NCBI GenBank assembly: GCA_018239715.1
Contig: JAFEGW010000003.1
Coordinates: forward strand, 62,001 to 126,000
Origin: Verrucomicrobiota bacterium
GTDB taxonomy: Bacteria > Chlamydiota > Chlamydiia > Chlamydiales > Rhabdochlamydiaceae
Direction: 5' to 3'
Length of the DNA stretch: 64,000 nt
Shown here: positions 1 through 8,235 of the stretch, piece by piece
Position numbering within the stretch: the first letter of the stretch is position 1
How the letters are laid out: each line of letters starts with the position of its first letter
Made by a program: the position numbers and the translations under genes
Notes under the pieces: model-generated
What the model was told of the DNA's origin: nothing
Database searches by the model: none
What the model saw: only the letters and a program-made list of their open reading frames with translations

Positions 1-58
1 GCAGAGATCGGAGAATATGAACAGCAAACGGGGATGTTCCAAAAAAAACGATGTTCAC
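1..58 (-). CDS. fmt: Methionyl-tRNA formyltransferase, N-terminal fragment (window edge)
   Basis: Only the first 19 codons lie in the window. Read leftward from a GTG at 58 they give MNIVFFGTSPFAVHILRSL, the typical Fmt start (a short strand followed by the G-T-P/S-x-F-A motif). Fmt formylates Met-tRNAfMet for translation initiation. The GTG overlaps the lpxA stop as GTGA, and the order lpxC-fabZ-lpxA-fmt is the chlamydial operon order as I recall it, which supports the assignment although the fragment is short. Confidence 0.8.
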   Translation of the reverse strand, partial: MNIVFFGTSPFAVHILRSL

Positions 59-912
59 GTCATTTCTTCTTGCAGCATCTCTTCATATTCTTCGAGTTCT
101 TCTAATGCATCGGGGGAGCGGTTGCATCCATGCAGACCAATGAGGCCTCGGCGAGAAGCACGGCAGAATTGCAACCAGTGTTTAATATAGAGGCTCGGTT
201 CGACTTCTCGTTGGATCTGCTCCAGAGCTTCCTTGAGGCGTAGGCCCGAGCGGTAGGTGAGCTTGAAGGCGCGCGTTAAATCTTTCCGGACAGTAATAGG
301 GAATCCATGCCGCTTAAGGCCGACTAAATTGAGGCCGCCGAGTTTATAAGGAACGCCGCCGCCGATAGAATAAGGAGGCACATCATGCGTGACACGGCTA
401 AATCCTCCGACCATGGCATAGCATCCAATGCGGGTGAATTGATGAACAGCCGCCATCCCTCCGATCACAGCGCAATCTTCGATGACCACATGTCCAGCTA
501 AATTCACACCGTTAGCCATGATGACCCGATTTCCTACCTCGCAATTATGGGCGACGTGGCAGTAGGCCATGATGAGACATTGATCACCGACGCGGACAAC
601 AGAATTTTCTTGGCAGGAGGAGTTGATCGTCACATACTCGCGGATTTCACAGTTCTTTCCGATGACAACAAAAGTTTTCTCTCCCCGAAATTTAAGATCT
701 TGCGTCTTGGTTCCAATGCTGGCACCGGGATAAATCGTCGTGCCCGCACCGATGGTCGTGTGCCCATCCAGATAGACGTAGGACTTAATGGTCACGTTAT
801 CTTCGAGGGTGACAGTCCCTTTGACGACAGCATAGGCCTCGATAGTGACGTTGCTGCCGATCTTTGCTTCCGGCTCGACAATAGCTGTTGGATGAATGTT
901 TGTTTTTGCCAT
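55..912 (-). CDS. lpxA: UDP-N-acetylglucosamine acyltransferase
   Basis: LpxA carries out the first step of lipid A synthesis in the cytoplasm: transfer of a 3-hydroxyacyl chain from acyl carrier protein to the 3-OH of UDP-GlcNAc. The 285-residue protein has the left-handed beta-helix hexapeptide pattern from residue 5 (IHPTAIVEPEAKIG) to about 190, with the MAYCHVAHNCEVG segment that carries the catalytic histidine of this family, then a helical C-terminal domain. Length is close to the usual 260-285. It lies 12 nt downstream of fabZ and overlaps fmt by 4 nt, so it is the third gene of an lpxC-fabZ-lpxA-fmt transcription unit. Confidence 0.97.
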   Translation of the reverse strand: MAKTNIHPTAIVEPEAKIGSNVTIEAYAVVKGTVTLEDNVTIKSYVYLDGHTTIGAGTTIYPGASIGTKTQDLKFRGEKTFVVIGKNCEIREYVTINSSCQENSVVRVGDQCLIMAYCHVAHNCEVGNRVIMANGVNLAGHVVIEDCAVIGGMAAVHQFTRIGCYAMVGGFSRVTHDVPPYSIGGGVPYKLGGLNLVGLKRHGFPITVRKDLTRAFKLTYRSGLRLKEALEQIQREVEPSLYIKHWLQFCRASRRGLIGLHGCNRSPDALEELEEYEEMLQEEMT

Positions 913-924
913 ACTCGAGTCCTT

Positions 925-1389
925 TTAAAGTTGTTTCCGATCTACAAGAGCAAAACCGATCTCAGCTTCCACGACCACTTGTTCGTTGACGAGTGCTTTG
1001 GCTAAGACTTTGCCCCCTTTAAAGCTGACATGTTGGCCAGTAATATGCATTTCTAAAACATCGCCCGGCACGACGGGCTTGCGAAATTTTGCATTATTGA
1101 CGGTTAATAACACAGCGATTTTATCGGTTTGTAGTTTTTGGTGAACCAAAATTCCCCCCGTTTGCGCCAAGGCTTCTAAAATAAGCACTCCCGGCATAAT
1201 GGGAACTTCAGGGAAATGGCCGACAAAAAAATGTTCGTTCATGGTGACGTTTTTCTGACCAATAACCACATTTTCATCTAAATTAATGTGAATAATCCGG
1301 TCCACCAGTAAAAAAGGATACCGATGGGGTAGAATTTGGGCTATCTTTTTTGCATCTAAAATGATTTGCGGGGGCGTATGAACGTTCAT
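925..1389 (-). CDS. fabZ: 3-hydroxyacyl-ACP dehydratase
   Basis: FabZ dehydrates 3-hydroxyacyl-ACP to trans-2-enoyl-ACP in type II fatty acid synthesis and draws on the same 3-hydroxyacyl-ACP pool as LpxA/LpxD. The 154-residue hot-dog-fold protein has the family signature LPHRYPFLLVDRI near residue 20, GHFPEVPIMPGVLILEALAQ with the catalytic His and Glu around residues 58-72, and VNNAKFRKPVVPGD. The start ATG overlaps the lpxC stop as ATGA, implying translational coupling. The size is standard. Confidence 0.97.
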   Translation of the reverse strand: MNVHTPPQIILDAKKIAQILPHRYPFLLVDRIIHINLDENVVIGQKNVTMNEHFFVGHFPEVPIMPGVLILEALAQTGGILVHQKLQTDKIAVLLTVNNAKFRKPVVPGDVLEMHITGQHVSFKGGKVLAKALVNEQVVVEAEIGFALVDRKQL

Positions 1390-2231
1390 CTTTTCCTCAA
1401 AAATTTACGTAACTCTTTAGCAACAGAATGGTTGGCCGCGTGTCCCGTCTTGATCGCAATTAAATGCGCATGAAACGTACAGCCAAGCAAAGCAAAATCT
1501 CCAATGATATCTAAAATTTTATGCCGGACCATCTCATCGGGGAAACGGACTCCTTCGGGATTTAATACTTTATCTCCATCGATAACAACCCCGCAATCTA
1601 AAACTGCATTTTTCAAAAATCCTTTTTCAATCAAAGGAGCGATTTCCTTATAAAGGGTAAATGTCCTGCAAGGAGCGATCTCTGCACGGAATGTTTCAGG
1701 TTTGACAACGCAAGAATAGTATTGAGATCTTAAATAAGGCGACTGCGGATAATGGAGGGTATAGCTGATGCGATATTCATCCGACGGTAAGGCAATCAAG
1801 TGCATATCGCCCTGCGACCAAGAGATAGGCTCTTCGAGGATAAATATATTTTTACCCCCCTCTTGCTCCACAACACCGGCTTGATCCAGCAGTTCTACAT
1901 AGTGGAGCGAGCTCCCGTCAAAGATCGGCATCTCAGGACCCGAGACCTCAACAATTAAATTGTCAATTTCACAGGCTCGTACTGCAGCCATAAAATGCTC
2001 AATGGTCTGAACGGAATCTTCTCCTGCGCTGACTTTCGTACATCGGACAGCATCGCGCACTTGTTCTGTTTGAGCTGGGATCGTAGGTGTATGCGGCAAA
2101 TCGACACGCCGAAACACAATTCCGCTGCCTGGCGGCGCAGGGATCAGTCGCACAGCAACGTCGAGACCCATAAAAAGACTTGTCCCATGAAAGACAACTT
2201 CTTTTTTTAAAGTTTTTTGCTTTAAGTCCAT
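1386..2231 (-). CDS. lpxC: UDP-3-O-acyl-N-acetylglucosamine deacetylase
   Basis: LpxC is the zinc-dependent deacetylase that commits UDP-3-O-acyl-GlcNAc to lipid A. Visible motifs are TIEHFMAA (zinc His), MPIFDGSS, the HKILDIIGDF motif with the other zinc ligands, and a C-terminal FHAHLIAIKTGHAANH segment with the conserved histidine. The open frame begins further upstream with a TTG at 2264, but ATG 2231 gives MDLKQKTLKKEVVFHG, which matches where chlamydial LpxC proteins begin (281 aa); the RBS for either start is poor. It is the first gene of the leftward operon. In C. trachomatis lnt lies directly upstream, whereas here lnt is about 8 kb away. Confidence 0.93.
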   Translation of the reverse strand: MDLKQKTLKKEVVFHGTSLFMGLDVAVRLIPAPPGSGIVFRRVDLPHTPTIPAQTEQVRDAVRCTKVSAGEDSVQTIEHFMAAVRACEIDNLIVEVSGPEMPIFDGSSLHYVELLDQAGVVEQEGGKNIFILEEPISWSQGDMHLIALPSDEYRISYTLHYPQSPYLRSQYYSCVVKPETFRAEIAPCRTFTLYKEIAPLIEKGFLKNAVLDCGVVIDGDKVLNPEGVRFPDEMVRHKILDIIGDFALLGCTFHAHLIAIKTGHAANHSVAKELRKFLRKR

Positions 2232-2433
2232 TAATAAGGAATCTATCTCATTGTGTAATTTCAAAACAAGGATGTTTCGGCTTTTTAAAAAAGTTACCTA
2301 TGAAACCTCTTCATTAGGCAATAAAACGAAATTTTTCTCCAATTTCAAAGGTCCTTGAACCTATCCTTAAATTCTTTGATGAAAATTTATTGAAAAAATG
2401 TTTGACAAAAATTTTATTGCCTCACAAACTACG

Positions 2434-2458
2434 AATGTTCTAAATCGCTTAGAACATT
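2434..2458. promoter_or_regulatory. Perfect 10-bp inverted repeat upstream of a small gene
   Basis: AATGTTCTAA and TTAGAACATT form perfect 10-bp arms around a 5-nt loop (ATCGC). The palindrome ends 17 nt before the ATG of the 70-codon gene, next to its RBS. A TTGACA hexamer lies upstream at 2402-2407, but no good -10 is seen at normal spacing. The element could be a dimeric repressor operator or a 5'-UTR hairpin that controls translation. Confidence 0.5.
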
Positions 2459-2474
2459 ACAAAAAGGAAAATAT

Positions 2475-2687
2475 ATGAGTTCTGTTTATTCTGTGACAAG
2501 CAATAGTGGAAATGTGTACTCTGTCACACATAACACCGATGGGAGTTACACTAGTCCTCCAGAAGTTGCTGGTATTAACACATCAAGCAAAACTGGTGAG
2601 TTGACTGCAACAGTTATCGAGTACAACAATGGTAGTAGTTATGGTAGTTGTTCTATTAGAGACTATCCGTTGAATCCGTTGAAATAA
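2475..2687 (+). CDS. Small Ser/Thr/Asn-rich protein of unknown function
   Basis: A 70-residue protein with no recognised domain, no signal peptide and no membrane segment. It is rich in Ser, Thr, Asn, Gly and Tyr and starts with an imperfect repeat (VYSVTSNSGN / VYSVTHNTDG), suggesting short beta hairpins. It looks like a real gene: an AAAAGGA RBS 9 nt before the ATG, a perfect palindrome just upstream, and a good hairpin terminator 10 nt after the stop, so it appears to be a self-contained monocistronic unit. No function is assigned. Confidence 0.6.
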   Translation: MSSVYSVTSNSGNVYSVTHNTDGSYTSPPEVAGINTSSKTGELTATVIEYNNGSSYGSCSIRDYPLNPLK

Positions 2688-2696
2688 CTCTAATTT

Positions 2697-2724
2697 TAAG
2701 GCGTTTTCATAAGGAAACGCCTTA
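2697..2724 (+). terminator. Rho-independent terminator after the 70-aa gene
   Basis: AAGGCGTTT pairs with AAACGCCTT across an 8-nt loop, and an outer T-A pair can extend the stem. A short T-rich run (ATAGTTT) follows. It is placed as expected to end the small gene that stops at 2687. Confidence 0.7.
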
Positions 2725-3193
2725 TAGTTTATAGGATTTTTAGGAATTTTGACGCTATATTACGCCGAGTATTGTGGTTGCCATACCCATTTCCTCTAGC
2801 TCTTCCGAGTTATCTTTTGTCGCTCGCAGTACACCTATTAGGGCTCGACATTCTCGGCTTTTTTCTCCATTTCGGCCTTTTTCTGAAACTTCTCGTTTTC
2901 TTTGTCTCCATACGCCATCTGATTGGCTCATAAAAGTACACTGTATGCTGCAACATGGAGCGCGCTTGATAACTTTTAGAGTTCAGCCTAAGGACAAAAA
3001 TCTCTGAATTTTACAATTCATTATGAAGTTGACATGAACTATCCCGAATCCAGTTTTTGCTCGGAAAAATCTTTAATCTGGCGAAAACTCAGAAAAAAAT
3101 GCACTTTTCGCCAGATTTATACCCCTAATACAGAGAGAAATAGATTTTGAGTTTATTAAACGCTTAGCTACTCTTGGAACAAGAGAGTGTTGT
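2725..3193. other. Non-coding stretch with a 13-bp inverted repeat
   Basis: No convincing gene was found. A 77-codon frame at 2774-3007 has neither RBS nor protein-like composition. The clear structure is a perfect inverted repeat, AATCTGGCGAAAA at 3075-3087 and TTTTCGCCAGATT at 3105-3117, around a 17-nt loop. A shorter hairpin (CTCTTG / CAAGAG) lies just before the next small gene. The stretch could hold a small RNA or a remnant of a mobile element. Confidence 0.5.
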
Positions 3194-3358
3194 ATGAAAA
3201 ATTTAATTGTCCCCTTACTCATCCTTGCCAGCTGTTTGATTTTGGAGTCGTGTTCGCAGTGCCATGAAAGAGACAGCGACTGTGTCTGTAAACCTGAATG
3301 CTACGTCAAAGATAAACATTGCGGCTGCGAAAAAGCTTGTGGCTGTCGCATACCTTAG
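3194..3358 (+). CDS. Small cysteine-rich lipoprotein
   Basis: A 54-residue protein. MKNLIVPLLILASC is a lipoprotein-type signal with a lipobox-like LASC; a second candidate, LESC, lies six residues on. The mature part has eight further cysteines in CxC-like pairs (CVC, CGC, CGC) in a Lys/Asp-rich background. Size, lipobox and Cys density recall OmcA, the small cysteine-rich lipoprotein that cross-links the chlamydial outer envelope, but residue-level similarity is not obvious, so only an analogous role is suggested. It converges on cyoE, overlapping it by 4 nt. The RBS is weak. Confidence 0.6.
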   Translation: MKNLIVPLLILASCLILESCSQCHERDSDCVCKPECYVKDKHCGCEKACGCRIP

Positions 3359-4203
3359 ATCGTGTCGAAAGCCATCGTGACACAAAGCACGATGATGACG
3401 ATAAGGGAAAAAAGAAAAACTTTACGAGCCCACTGCGCATCGATGCGGGCTTTAAAACCTTGGAGGCAAAGCCCTAGCCAAAGGAACCCTACCAAGGCTG
3501 TCGCAGTAAAATAGACATATCCAGTGTATCCAAAAACTGTAAGCAGAAGCGCCGCGACCAGAAAGGCGATGGTGTAAAGCACCATATGCACTTTTGTTGC
3601 ATGCATCCCTTTTTTAACTGGCAGCACTGGAATCGAGGCGCGGGCATAATCGTGATAACGATAGATCGCTATCGCATAAAAATGGGGCATTTGCCAGAAG
3701 ACAACAATCAAAAATAAAATCAAAGCGGCAAGATCCAAACTCCCTGTCACTGCCGTATAGCCTACTAAGGGAGGTGCTGCGCCTGCAATGCTACCGATGA
3801 GCGTCGCATGACTCGTGCGATACTTGCCCAAACTGTAGGGAAAAACATAAATCACCAAACCAGCGAACGCGATCAAGAGCGCCAAAAGATTCGTGTAAAA
3901 ACCTAAGATGAAAGCGCCAATAATTCCGAGAATAACTCCGAAGATAAGAGCATTTTTGCTGGAAATAGATCCTGTCGCAAGGGCCCGATTTTTGGTCCTT
4001 GCCATCTTGGCGTCCACTTGACGATCGATATAGTTATTGAAAACGCACGAAGAGGCAATGACAAACGAAAGCCCGATCAAGGTCACTAAAAATAACCATC
4101 CATCTAGATGGCCTCGTGAAGCTAACGCAAAACCGCCGGCCATTGTAATGACATTGCCTAGAATAATACCGGGTTTTGTCAGGATGATGTGTGCTTTGAC
4201 CAT
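3355..4203 (-). CDS. cyoE: Protoheme IX farnesyltransferase (heme O synthase)
   Basis: CyoE converts heme b to heme O, the high-spin heme of cytochrome bo oxidase, by adding a farnesyl group at the inner membrane. The 282-residue UbiA-family protein has the prenyl-diphosphate/Mg motif NYIDRQVDAKMARTKNR near residue 60 and about eight to nine hydrophobic helices. It is the last gene of the cyo operon, 6 nt after cyoD, so the cofactor enzyme is made together with its client complex. Confidence 0.96.
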   Translation of the reverse strand: MVKAHIILTKPGIILGNVITMAGGFALASRGHLDGWLFLVTLIGLSFVIASSCVFNNYIDRQVDAKMARTKNRALATGSISSKNALIFGVILGIIGAFILGFYTNLLALLIAFAGLVIYVFPYSLGKYRTSHATLIGSIAGAAPPLVGYTAVTGSLDLAALILFLIVVFWQMPHFYAIAIYRYHDYARASIPVLPVKKGMHATKVHMVLYTIAFLVAALLLTVFGYTGYVYFTATALVGFLWLGLCLQGFKARIDAQWARKVFLFSLIVIIVLCVTMAFDTI

Positions 4204-4209
4204 TCTTTC

Positions 4210-4575
4210 CTACAAGCCGCCGTTTTGTAAATTCTTGAGTTGTGACATGTCCATCGGCGGCATCTCACGATAATTCAAGGTGTACATAATCCAGAGCGAA
4301 CCAAAAACAATAATGACAACGACCATGGCCATGAAGAAAAACATGATCAAATTCCAATGAGTCTTGACCGGCGCATCGCCCGGATCTCTTCCCATATGCA
4401 TAAATACCAAGAGCTGCACGGCCATTTGGATCACTCCGAGTCCAAGAATGATAAAAATTAAGTTCCACCCTGTGAGCAGCTGATTAGCGACCAGGAAATA
4501 AGACGCTAGCGTGAGCACTATGCATAAAATAAATCCTATCGCGTAATGTTTTAATGTCCCGACTTGCTCTCTCAT
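4210..4575 (-). CDS. cyoD: Cytochrome bo ubiquinol oxidase subunit IV
   Basis: Small membrane subunit of the bo3 oxidase with three hydrophobic helices (about residues 15-35, 43-63 and 78-98), beginning MREQVGTLKHYAIGF. The chosen ATG at 4575 overlaps the cyoC stop as ATGA; upstream codons in the same frame lie inside cyoC and are not used. At 121 residues it is slightly longer than the E. coli subunit. CyoD assists assembly and CuB binding. Confidence 0.93.
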   Translation of the reverse strand: MREQVGTLKHYAIGFILCIVLTLASYFLVANQLLTGWNLIFIILGLGVIQMAVQLLVFMHMGRDPGDAPVKTHWNLIMFFFMAMVVVIIVFGSLWIMYTLNYREMPPMDMSQLKNLQNGGL

Positions 4576-5156
4576 AGAGACCCCATTAAATAGACGATGG
4601 TGAAGATGAAAATCCAGACAACGTCCAAGAAGTGCCAAAACATCCGTAAGCACGTCAGTCTTTTATGAGAAACAGGTGTCAGTCCGTTGCGGGAGACAGG
4701 AACAAGCAGGATGACCATCCATATAAGTCCCAAGGAAATGTGGAGCCCATGGGTGCCGACCAAAGTGAAGAAGGCCGACAAAAAAGCGCTCCGCTGCCAG
4801 CTATTGCCGTCTTGAACGAGATGAGTGAATTCATTCAGCTCCATACAGATAAAGGCTAGTCCCAATAAAAAAGTGACGGCAAACCAGGCGATCATTCCTT
4901 TTTTGTCCTCCCGCGCCCCTGCAATCTTCGATAAGGTGCAAGTGAAGCTGCTGGCGAGCAGGATTAACGTCTCTGTCAAAGCAAAGGGAAGGCTGAAGAG
5001 CTCTTTCCCCGAGGGGCCTCCATAAGTGTTGTTATGCAGCACAATAAAGGTCGCAAAGAGGGTCGCAAACAAAACGCAGTCGGTCATAAGATACGTCCAA
5101 AAACCGAAAGTTGTTTTAGAAAAAGTTTCGTTGAGATGAGCTTCTTGAGATGTCAT
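4572..5156 (-). CDS. cyoC: Cytochrome bo ubiquinol oxidase subunit III
   Basis: A 194-residue subunit III of the heme-copper oxidase family with five hydrophobic helices. It contains the characteristic FGFWTYLMTDCVLFATLFATF segment in split form (FGFWTYLMTD then CVLFATLF) and the C-terminal FWHFLDVVWIFIF motif. The ATG at 5156 overlaps the cyoB stop as ATGA and fits the family N-terminus (MTSQEAHLNE); a longer upstream frame is part of cyoB. Confidence 0.95.
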   Translation of the reverse strand: MTSQEAHLNETFSKTTFGFWTYLMTDCVLFATLFATFIVLHNNTYGGPSGKELFSLPFALTETLILLASSFTCTLSKIAGAREDKKGMIAWFAVTFLLGLAFICMELNEFTHLVQDGNSWQRSAFLSAFFTLVGTHGLHISLGLIWMVILLVPVSRNGLTPVSHKRLTCLRMFWHFLDVVWIFIFTIVYLMGSL

Positions 5157-7111
5157 AAAGGATTCCTCGCTGCAGTCTCTATTTTCTCGACTTCCTCGGC
5201 AGAAATGCACTCTTCCGTCTCACGCTCGGAAAGCCTGACGATCATACAGATGATGATCCCAAGAAGGCTTAAGGCTGCGAGCCACATGATATGCCAGATG
5301 AGGCAAAAGCCCATTAAAAAGCCGAAGGCTCCAATAATAGGAGGGATAGCTGTGTGCTTAGGCAAAATAATGTCTTCGTAGATGGGCTTAGCGGGGGTTT
5401 TATTTTTTTTCATGGCCCAAAAAGCATCCCTTTCGTGTACTTCGGGAAGAATCGCAAAATTGTATTCCTGAGGAGGAGAAGCGGTCGCCCATTCGAGAGT
5501 CCGACCATTCCAGGGATCGCCCGTGGTATCGAGATTCTGCTTTCGCTCTTTAATACTCACTAGGAGCTGCTTCACCATGACCATATAGCCGATACAAATC
5601 AAAGTCACCCCGATACCCGCGACAACGAATAAAGGCTGCCAACCTGTCGAAGCTTCATAGTGATCCAATCTTCGTGTCGCACCCATGAGTCCCAAAAAAT
5701 ATAAGGGCATAAAAGCCAGCAAGAAACCGAAGAACCAGCACCAAAAAGCATGCCGCCCCAGTCTTTCATTCAGCTTAAACCCTGTAATCTTCGGAAACCA
5801 ATAGACAAGACCTGCAAAAAAGCCGAAAACCACAGCTCCGATGATCGTCGAATGGAAATGGGCAATGAGAAATAGGCTATTATGGAATTGGAAGTCGGCA
5901 GGAGCTATCGACATCAAAACGCCTGTCATCCCGCCAATGGTAAAGATGAGAACAAATCCTAAGAACCAAAGCATCGGCGTCGTAAATAAAACACGTCCGC
6001 GGTGCATGGTGAACAGCCAATTGAAAAGTTTGACACCCGTGGGGACGGCAATGAGCATAGTCATGACCCCGAAGAAGGCATTCGCATTAGCGCTCGCCCC
6101 CATGGTGAAGAAGTGGTGCAGCCAAACGATGAAAGAGAGGAATGTAATTCCAGCTAGTGCCCAAACCATCGAGATGTAGCCAAAGAGCTTTTTTTGCGAG
6201 AAGGTCGCCACGACTTCGGAAAAAACTCCAAAGACAGGCAAAACTAGGATATAGACTTCCGGATGCCCCCAGGCCCAAATGAGGTTAATGTACATCATGG
6301 GATTGCCCCCAAAGTCGGGCGTGAAAAAATGCATCCCTAGATATCGGTCTAAAGTGAGCATGCCCACGGTCGCTGTCAGAATAGGGAAGGCAAAAAGAAT
6401 AAGAACGACAGCTCCTAAAATACTCCATATAAAGATGGGCATTTTCATAAGGGTCATGCCGGGGCATCGCATCTTAATAATCGTCACAAAGAAATTAATG
6501 CCGGCCAGTAAGCTCCCGACCCCTGCGATCTGAACGCTCCAGATCCAATAGTCCACCCCTACGCCGGGATTATACGCCAGCCCTGAAAGCGGAGGGTACG
6601 CTACCCAGCCTGCTCCGGAAAACTCTCCAATGGCTAAAGATAGAACGATAAGTCCTGCTCCTATCGCATATAAATAGAAACTGATGGCATTCAAGAAGGG
6701 AAAGGCCACATCCCGCGCTCCGATTTGCAGAGGGACGACTAAATTCATCAGCGCAAAGATGATGCCCATCCCGACAAAGAAGATCATCGTAGCGCCATGG
6801 GCGGTAAAGACCTGCTGGAAATGGTCCGATGTTAAATATCCAAATGACTTGCCGACAGAAAAGGCCTGCTGCGCTCTCAGCATAACGGCATCAATAAGTC
6901 CTTTCGCAAGAGAAAGAAGAGTCACAGAGAGATACATCATCCCAATTTTTTTAGGATCGAGAGAAGTCAGATATTCTTTCCAGAGCCATTTCCATCTTCG
7001 GGTATAAGTTAAATAGCCGATAATGCCCAGCAGTCCCAAGAACATCGAAATACTTGCTCCGTATTCGATCCAGTCGTGCGGATAAACATCTGTAAACAAT
7101 CTGCCAAACAT
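5153..7111 (-). CDS. cyoB: Cytochrome bo ubiquinol oxidase subunit I
   Basis: Catalytic subunit that oxidises ubiquinol, reduces O2 to water and pumps protons. The 652 residues carry all metal ligands of the family: H105 (TAHGAT) and H420 for the low-spin heme, H283 with the cross-linked Y287 (WAWGHPEVY) and H332/H333 (LHHFF) for CuB, and H418 (AHFH) for heme O. About 14-15 helices. The gene lies 2 nt after cyoA and overlaps cyoC. Chlamydiaceae, as I recall, use cytochrome bd instead, so a complete bo oxidase points to a non-Chlamydiaceae member with a fuller respiratory chain. Confidence 0.97.
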   Translation of the reverse strand: MFGRLFTDVYPHDWIEYGASISMFLGLLGIIGYLTYTRRWKWLWKEYLTSLDPKKIGMMYLSVTLLSLAKGLIDAVMLRAQQAFSVGKSFGYLTSDHFQQVFTAHGATMIFFVGMGIIFALMNLVVPLQIGARDVAFPFLNAISFYLYAIGAGLIVLSLAIGEFSGAGWVAYPPLSGLAYNPGVGVDYWIWSVQIAGVGSLLAGINFFVTIIKMRCPGMTLMKMPIFIWSILGAVVLILFAFPILTATVGMLTLDRYLGMHFFTPDFGGNPMMYINLIWAWGHPEVYILVLPVFGVFSEVVATFSQKKLFGYISMVWALAGITFLSFIVWLHHFFTMGASANANAFFGVMTMLIAVPTGVKLFNWLFTMHRGRVLFTTPMLWFLGFVLIFTIGGMTGVLMSIAPADFQFHNSLFLIAHFHSTIIGAVVFGFFAGLVYWFPKITGFKLNERLGRHAFWCWFFGFLLAFMPLYFLGLMGATRRLDHYEASTGWQPLFVVAGIGVTLICIGYMVMVKQLLVSIKERKQNLDTTGDPWNGRTLEWATASPPQEYNFAILPEVHERDAFWAMKKNKTPAKPIYEDIILPKHTAIPPIIGAFGFLMGFCLIWHIMWLAALSLLGIIICMIVRLSERETEECISAEEVEKIETAARNPL

Positions 7112-7113
7112 AT

Positions 7114-7986
7114 TTATTTCTCTTCGCTTCTTTGGGGAACCATATATTTCATGACAATCTGCTCAAATAGATTTTCTTGCGATAACTTATAATATGCCGG
7201 AGGAACGTATGCGCTCGGCTCAGCAATCTCGGCATAATCCAGGGCTCGACTCTGTTGTTTCACCGAGTCCACCCAGCTATTAAAATCTTCTGCGGAGCAA
7301 GATTTTGCAGCAAAACGCATCCCCGCGAATCCTTTTCCGCTGAGATTGGCGGACGAGCCCCAATAATCGCCTGCCTCATCAGCCATCAGATGAAGCTTTG
7401 CAACCATTCCGGGCATTGCATAGATCTGCCCTCCTAGTTGAGGAATCCAAAAAGAATTCATTGGAGCATCGGCGCTAATCTCAAAATTTACAGGAGTTTG
7501 CTCGGGGAACTGCACAAAATTAACCGTGGCTATCTTCTGCTCGGGATAGATGAAGAGCCATTTCCACTGCAGAGCGACCACTTGAATCTTTAACGGCTTT
7601 TTTTCTGACTCCAGCGGTTTGAACGGATCTAACTCAAGACAACTTTTCCAGGTAACAATTCCCAAAATCGTAATAATCACAAAAGGAATGCCCCACCAAA
7701 TCACCTCGGCCACATGGTTCTGGTCCTCCTCAGGATTATATTTGGCTTTGGTATTATCCGCTCGATAGCGCCAGGCAAAAACCAATGTAATGATGAGCAC
7801 AGGGACCACCACAATGAGCATCATCCAGGTGCAGAACACCATCAGTCGGTATTCTTTCAAGGCAATGATGCCTTTTGGATTCAATACAACCCATTTGCTG
7901 CCATCGATAAACAGCAGGCCGAGCCATGTGATAGCCAGTAAAAGCAAAATGGAAAAAATGATCTTGTATTTCTTGCCCATAGACAA
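7114..7986 (-). CDS. cyoA: Cytochrome bo ubiquinol oxidase subunit II
   Basis: A 290-residue subunit II with two N-terminal hydrophobic helices (about 8-28 and 50-70) and a periplasmic cupredoxin domain: VALQWKWLFIYPEQKIATVN and NSFWIPQLGGQIYAMPGM. The CuA ligand set is missing, as expected for a quinol rather than a cytochrome c oxidase. It is the first gene of cyoABCDE; the operon promoter should lie in 7987-8235, but I see no convincing -35/-10 pair on this strand. Confidence 0.95.
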   Translation of the reverse strand: MSMGKKYKIIFSILLLLAITWLGLLFIDGSKWVVLNPKGIIALKEYRLMVFCTWMMLIVVVPVLIITLVFAWRYRADNTKAKYNPEEDQNHVAEVIWWGIPFVIITILGIVTWKSCLELDPFKPLESEKKPLKIQVVALQWKWLFIYPEQKIATVNFVQFPEQTPVNFEISADAPMNSFWIPQLGGQIYAMPGMVAKLHLMADEAGDYWGSSANLSGKGFAGMRFAAKSCSAEDFNSWVDSVKQQSRALDYAEIAEPSAYVPPAYYKLSQENLFEQIVMKYMVPQRSEEK

Positions 7987-8235
7987 CTTTTTTCAAGTTT
8001 TTTTCACTTTACGTGAAAAGCAGGGAAGTTGTCTAAATAAAAATTATCAAAGTAAGGGCATTAGGAGCTTCTCTCGCTAAAACTAATCTTCCCCCTTAAA
8101 TCCTTTGAAGCTGGCTTTCTTAGAATAAACCTTCTTATCTAAAACTAGAATCATCCTTATAGGTCTGACAAAAAAATCAAATTTTATTTATTCCAAAAAT
8201 AGAGCTATCATGAGTTCGCAAAACCGAGAAGGCCT

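Noticed and set aside
547-1005. 152-codon rightward frame across lpxA/fabZ
   Set aside because: Antisense to clearly coding lpxA and to the fabZ 3' end, with no RBS or family pattern.
2774-3007. 77-codon frame with many Ser/Arg/Phe residues
   Set aside because: No RBS, no protein-like pattern, and it lies in a repeat-containing non-coding stretch.
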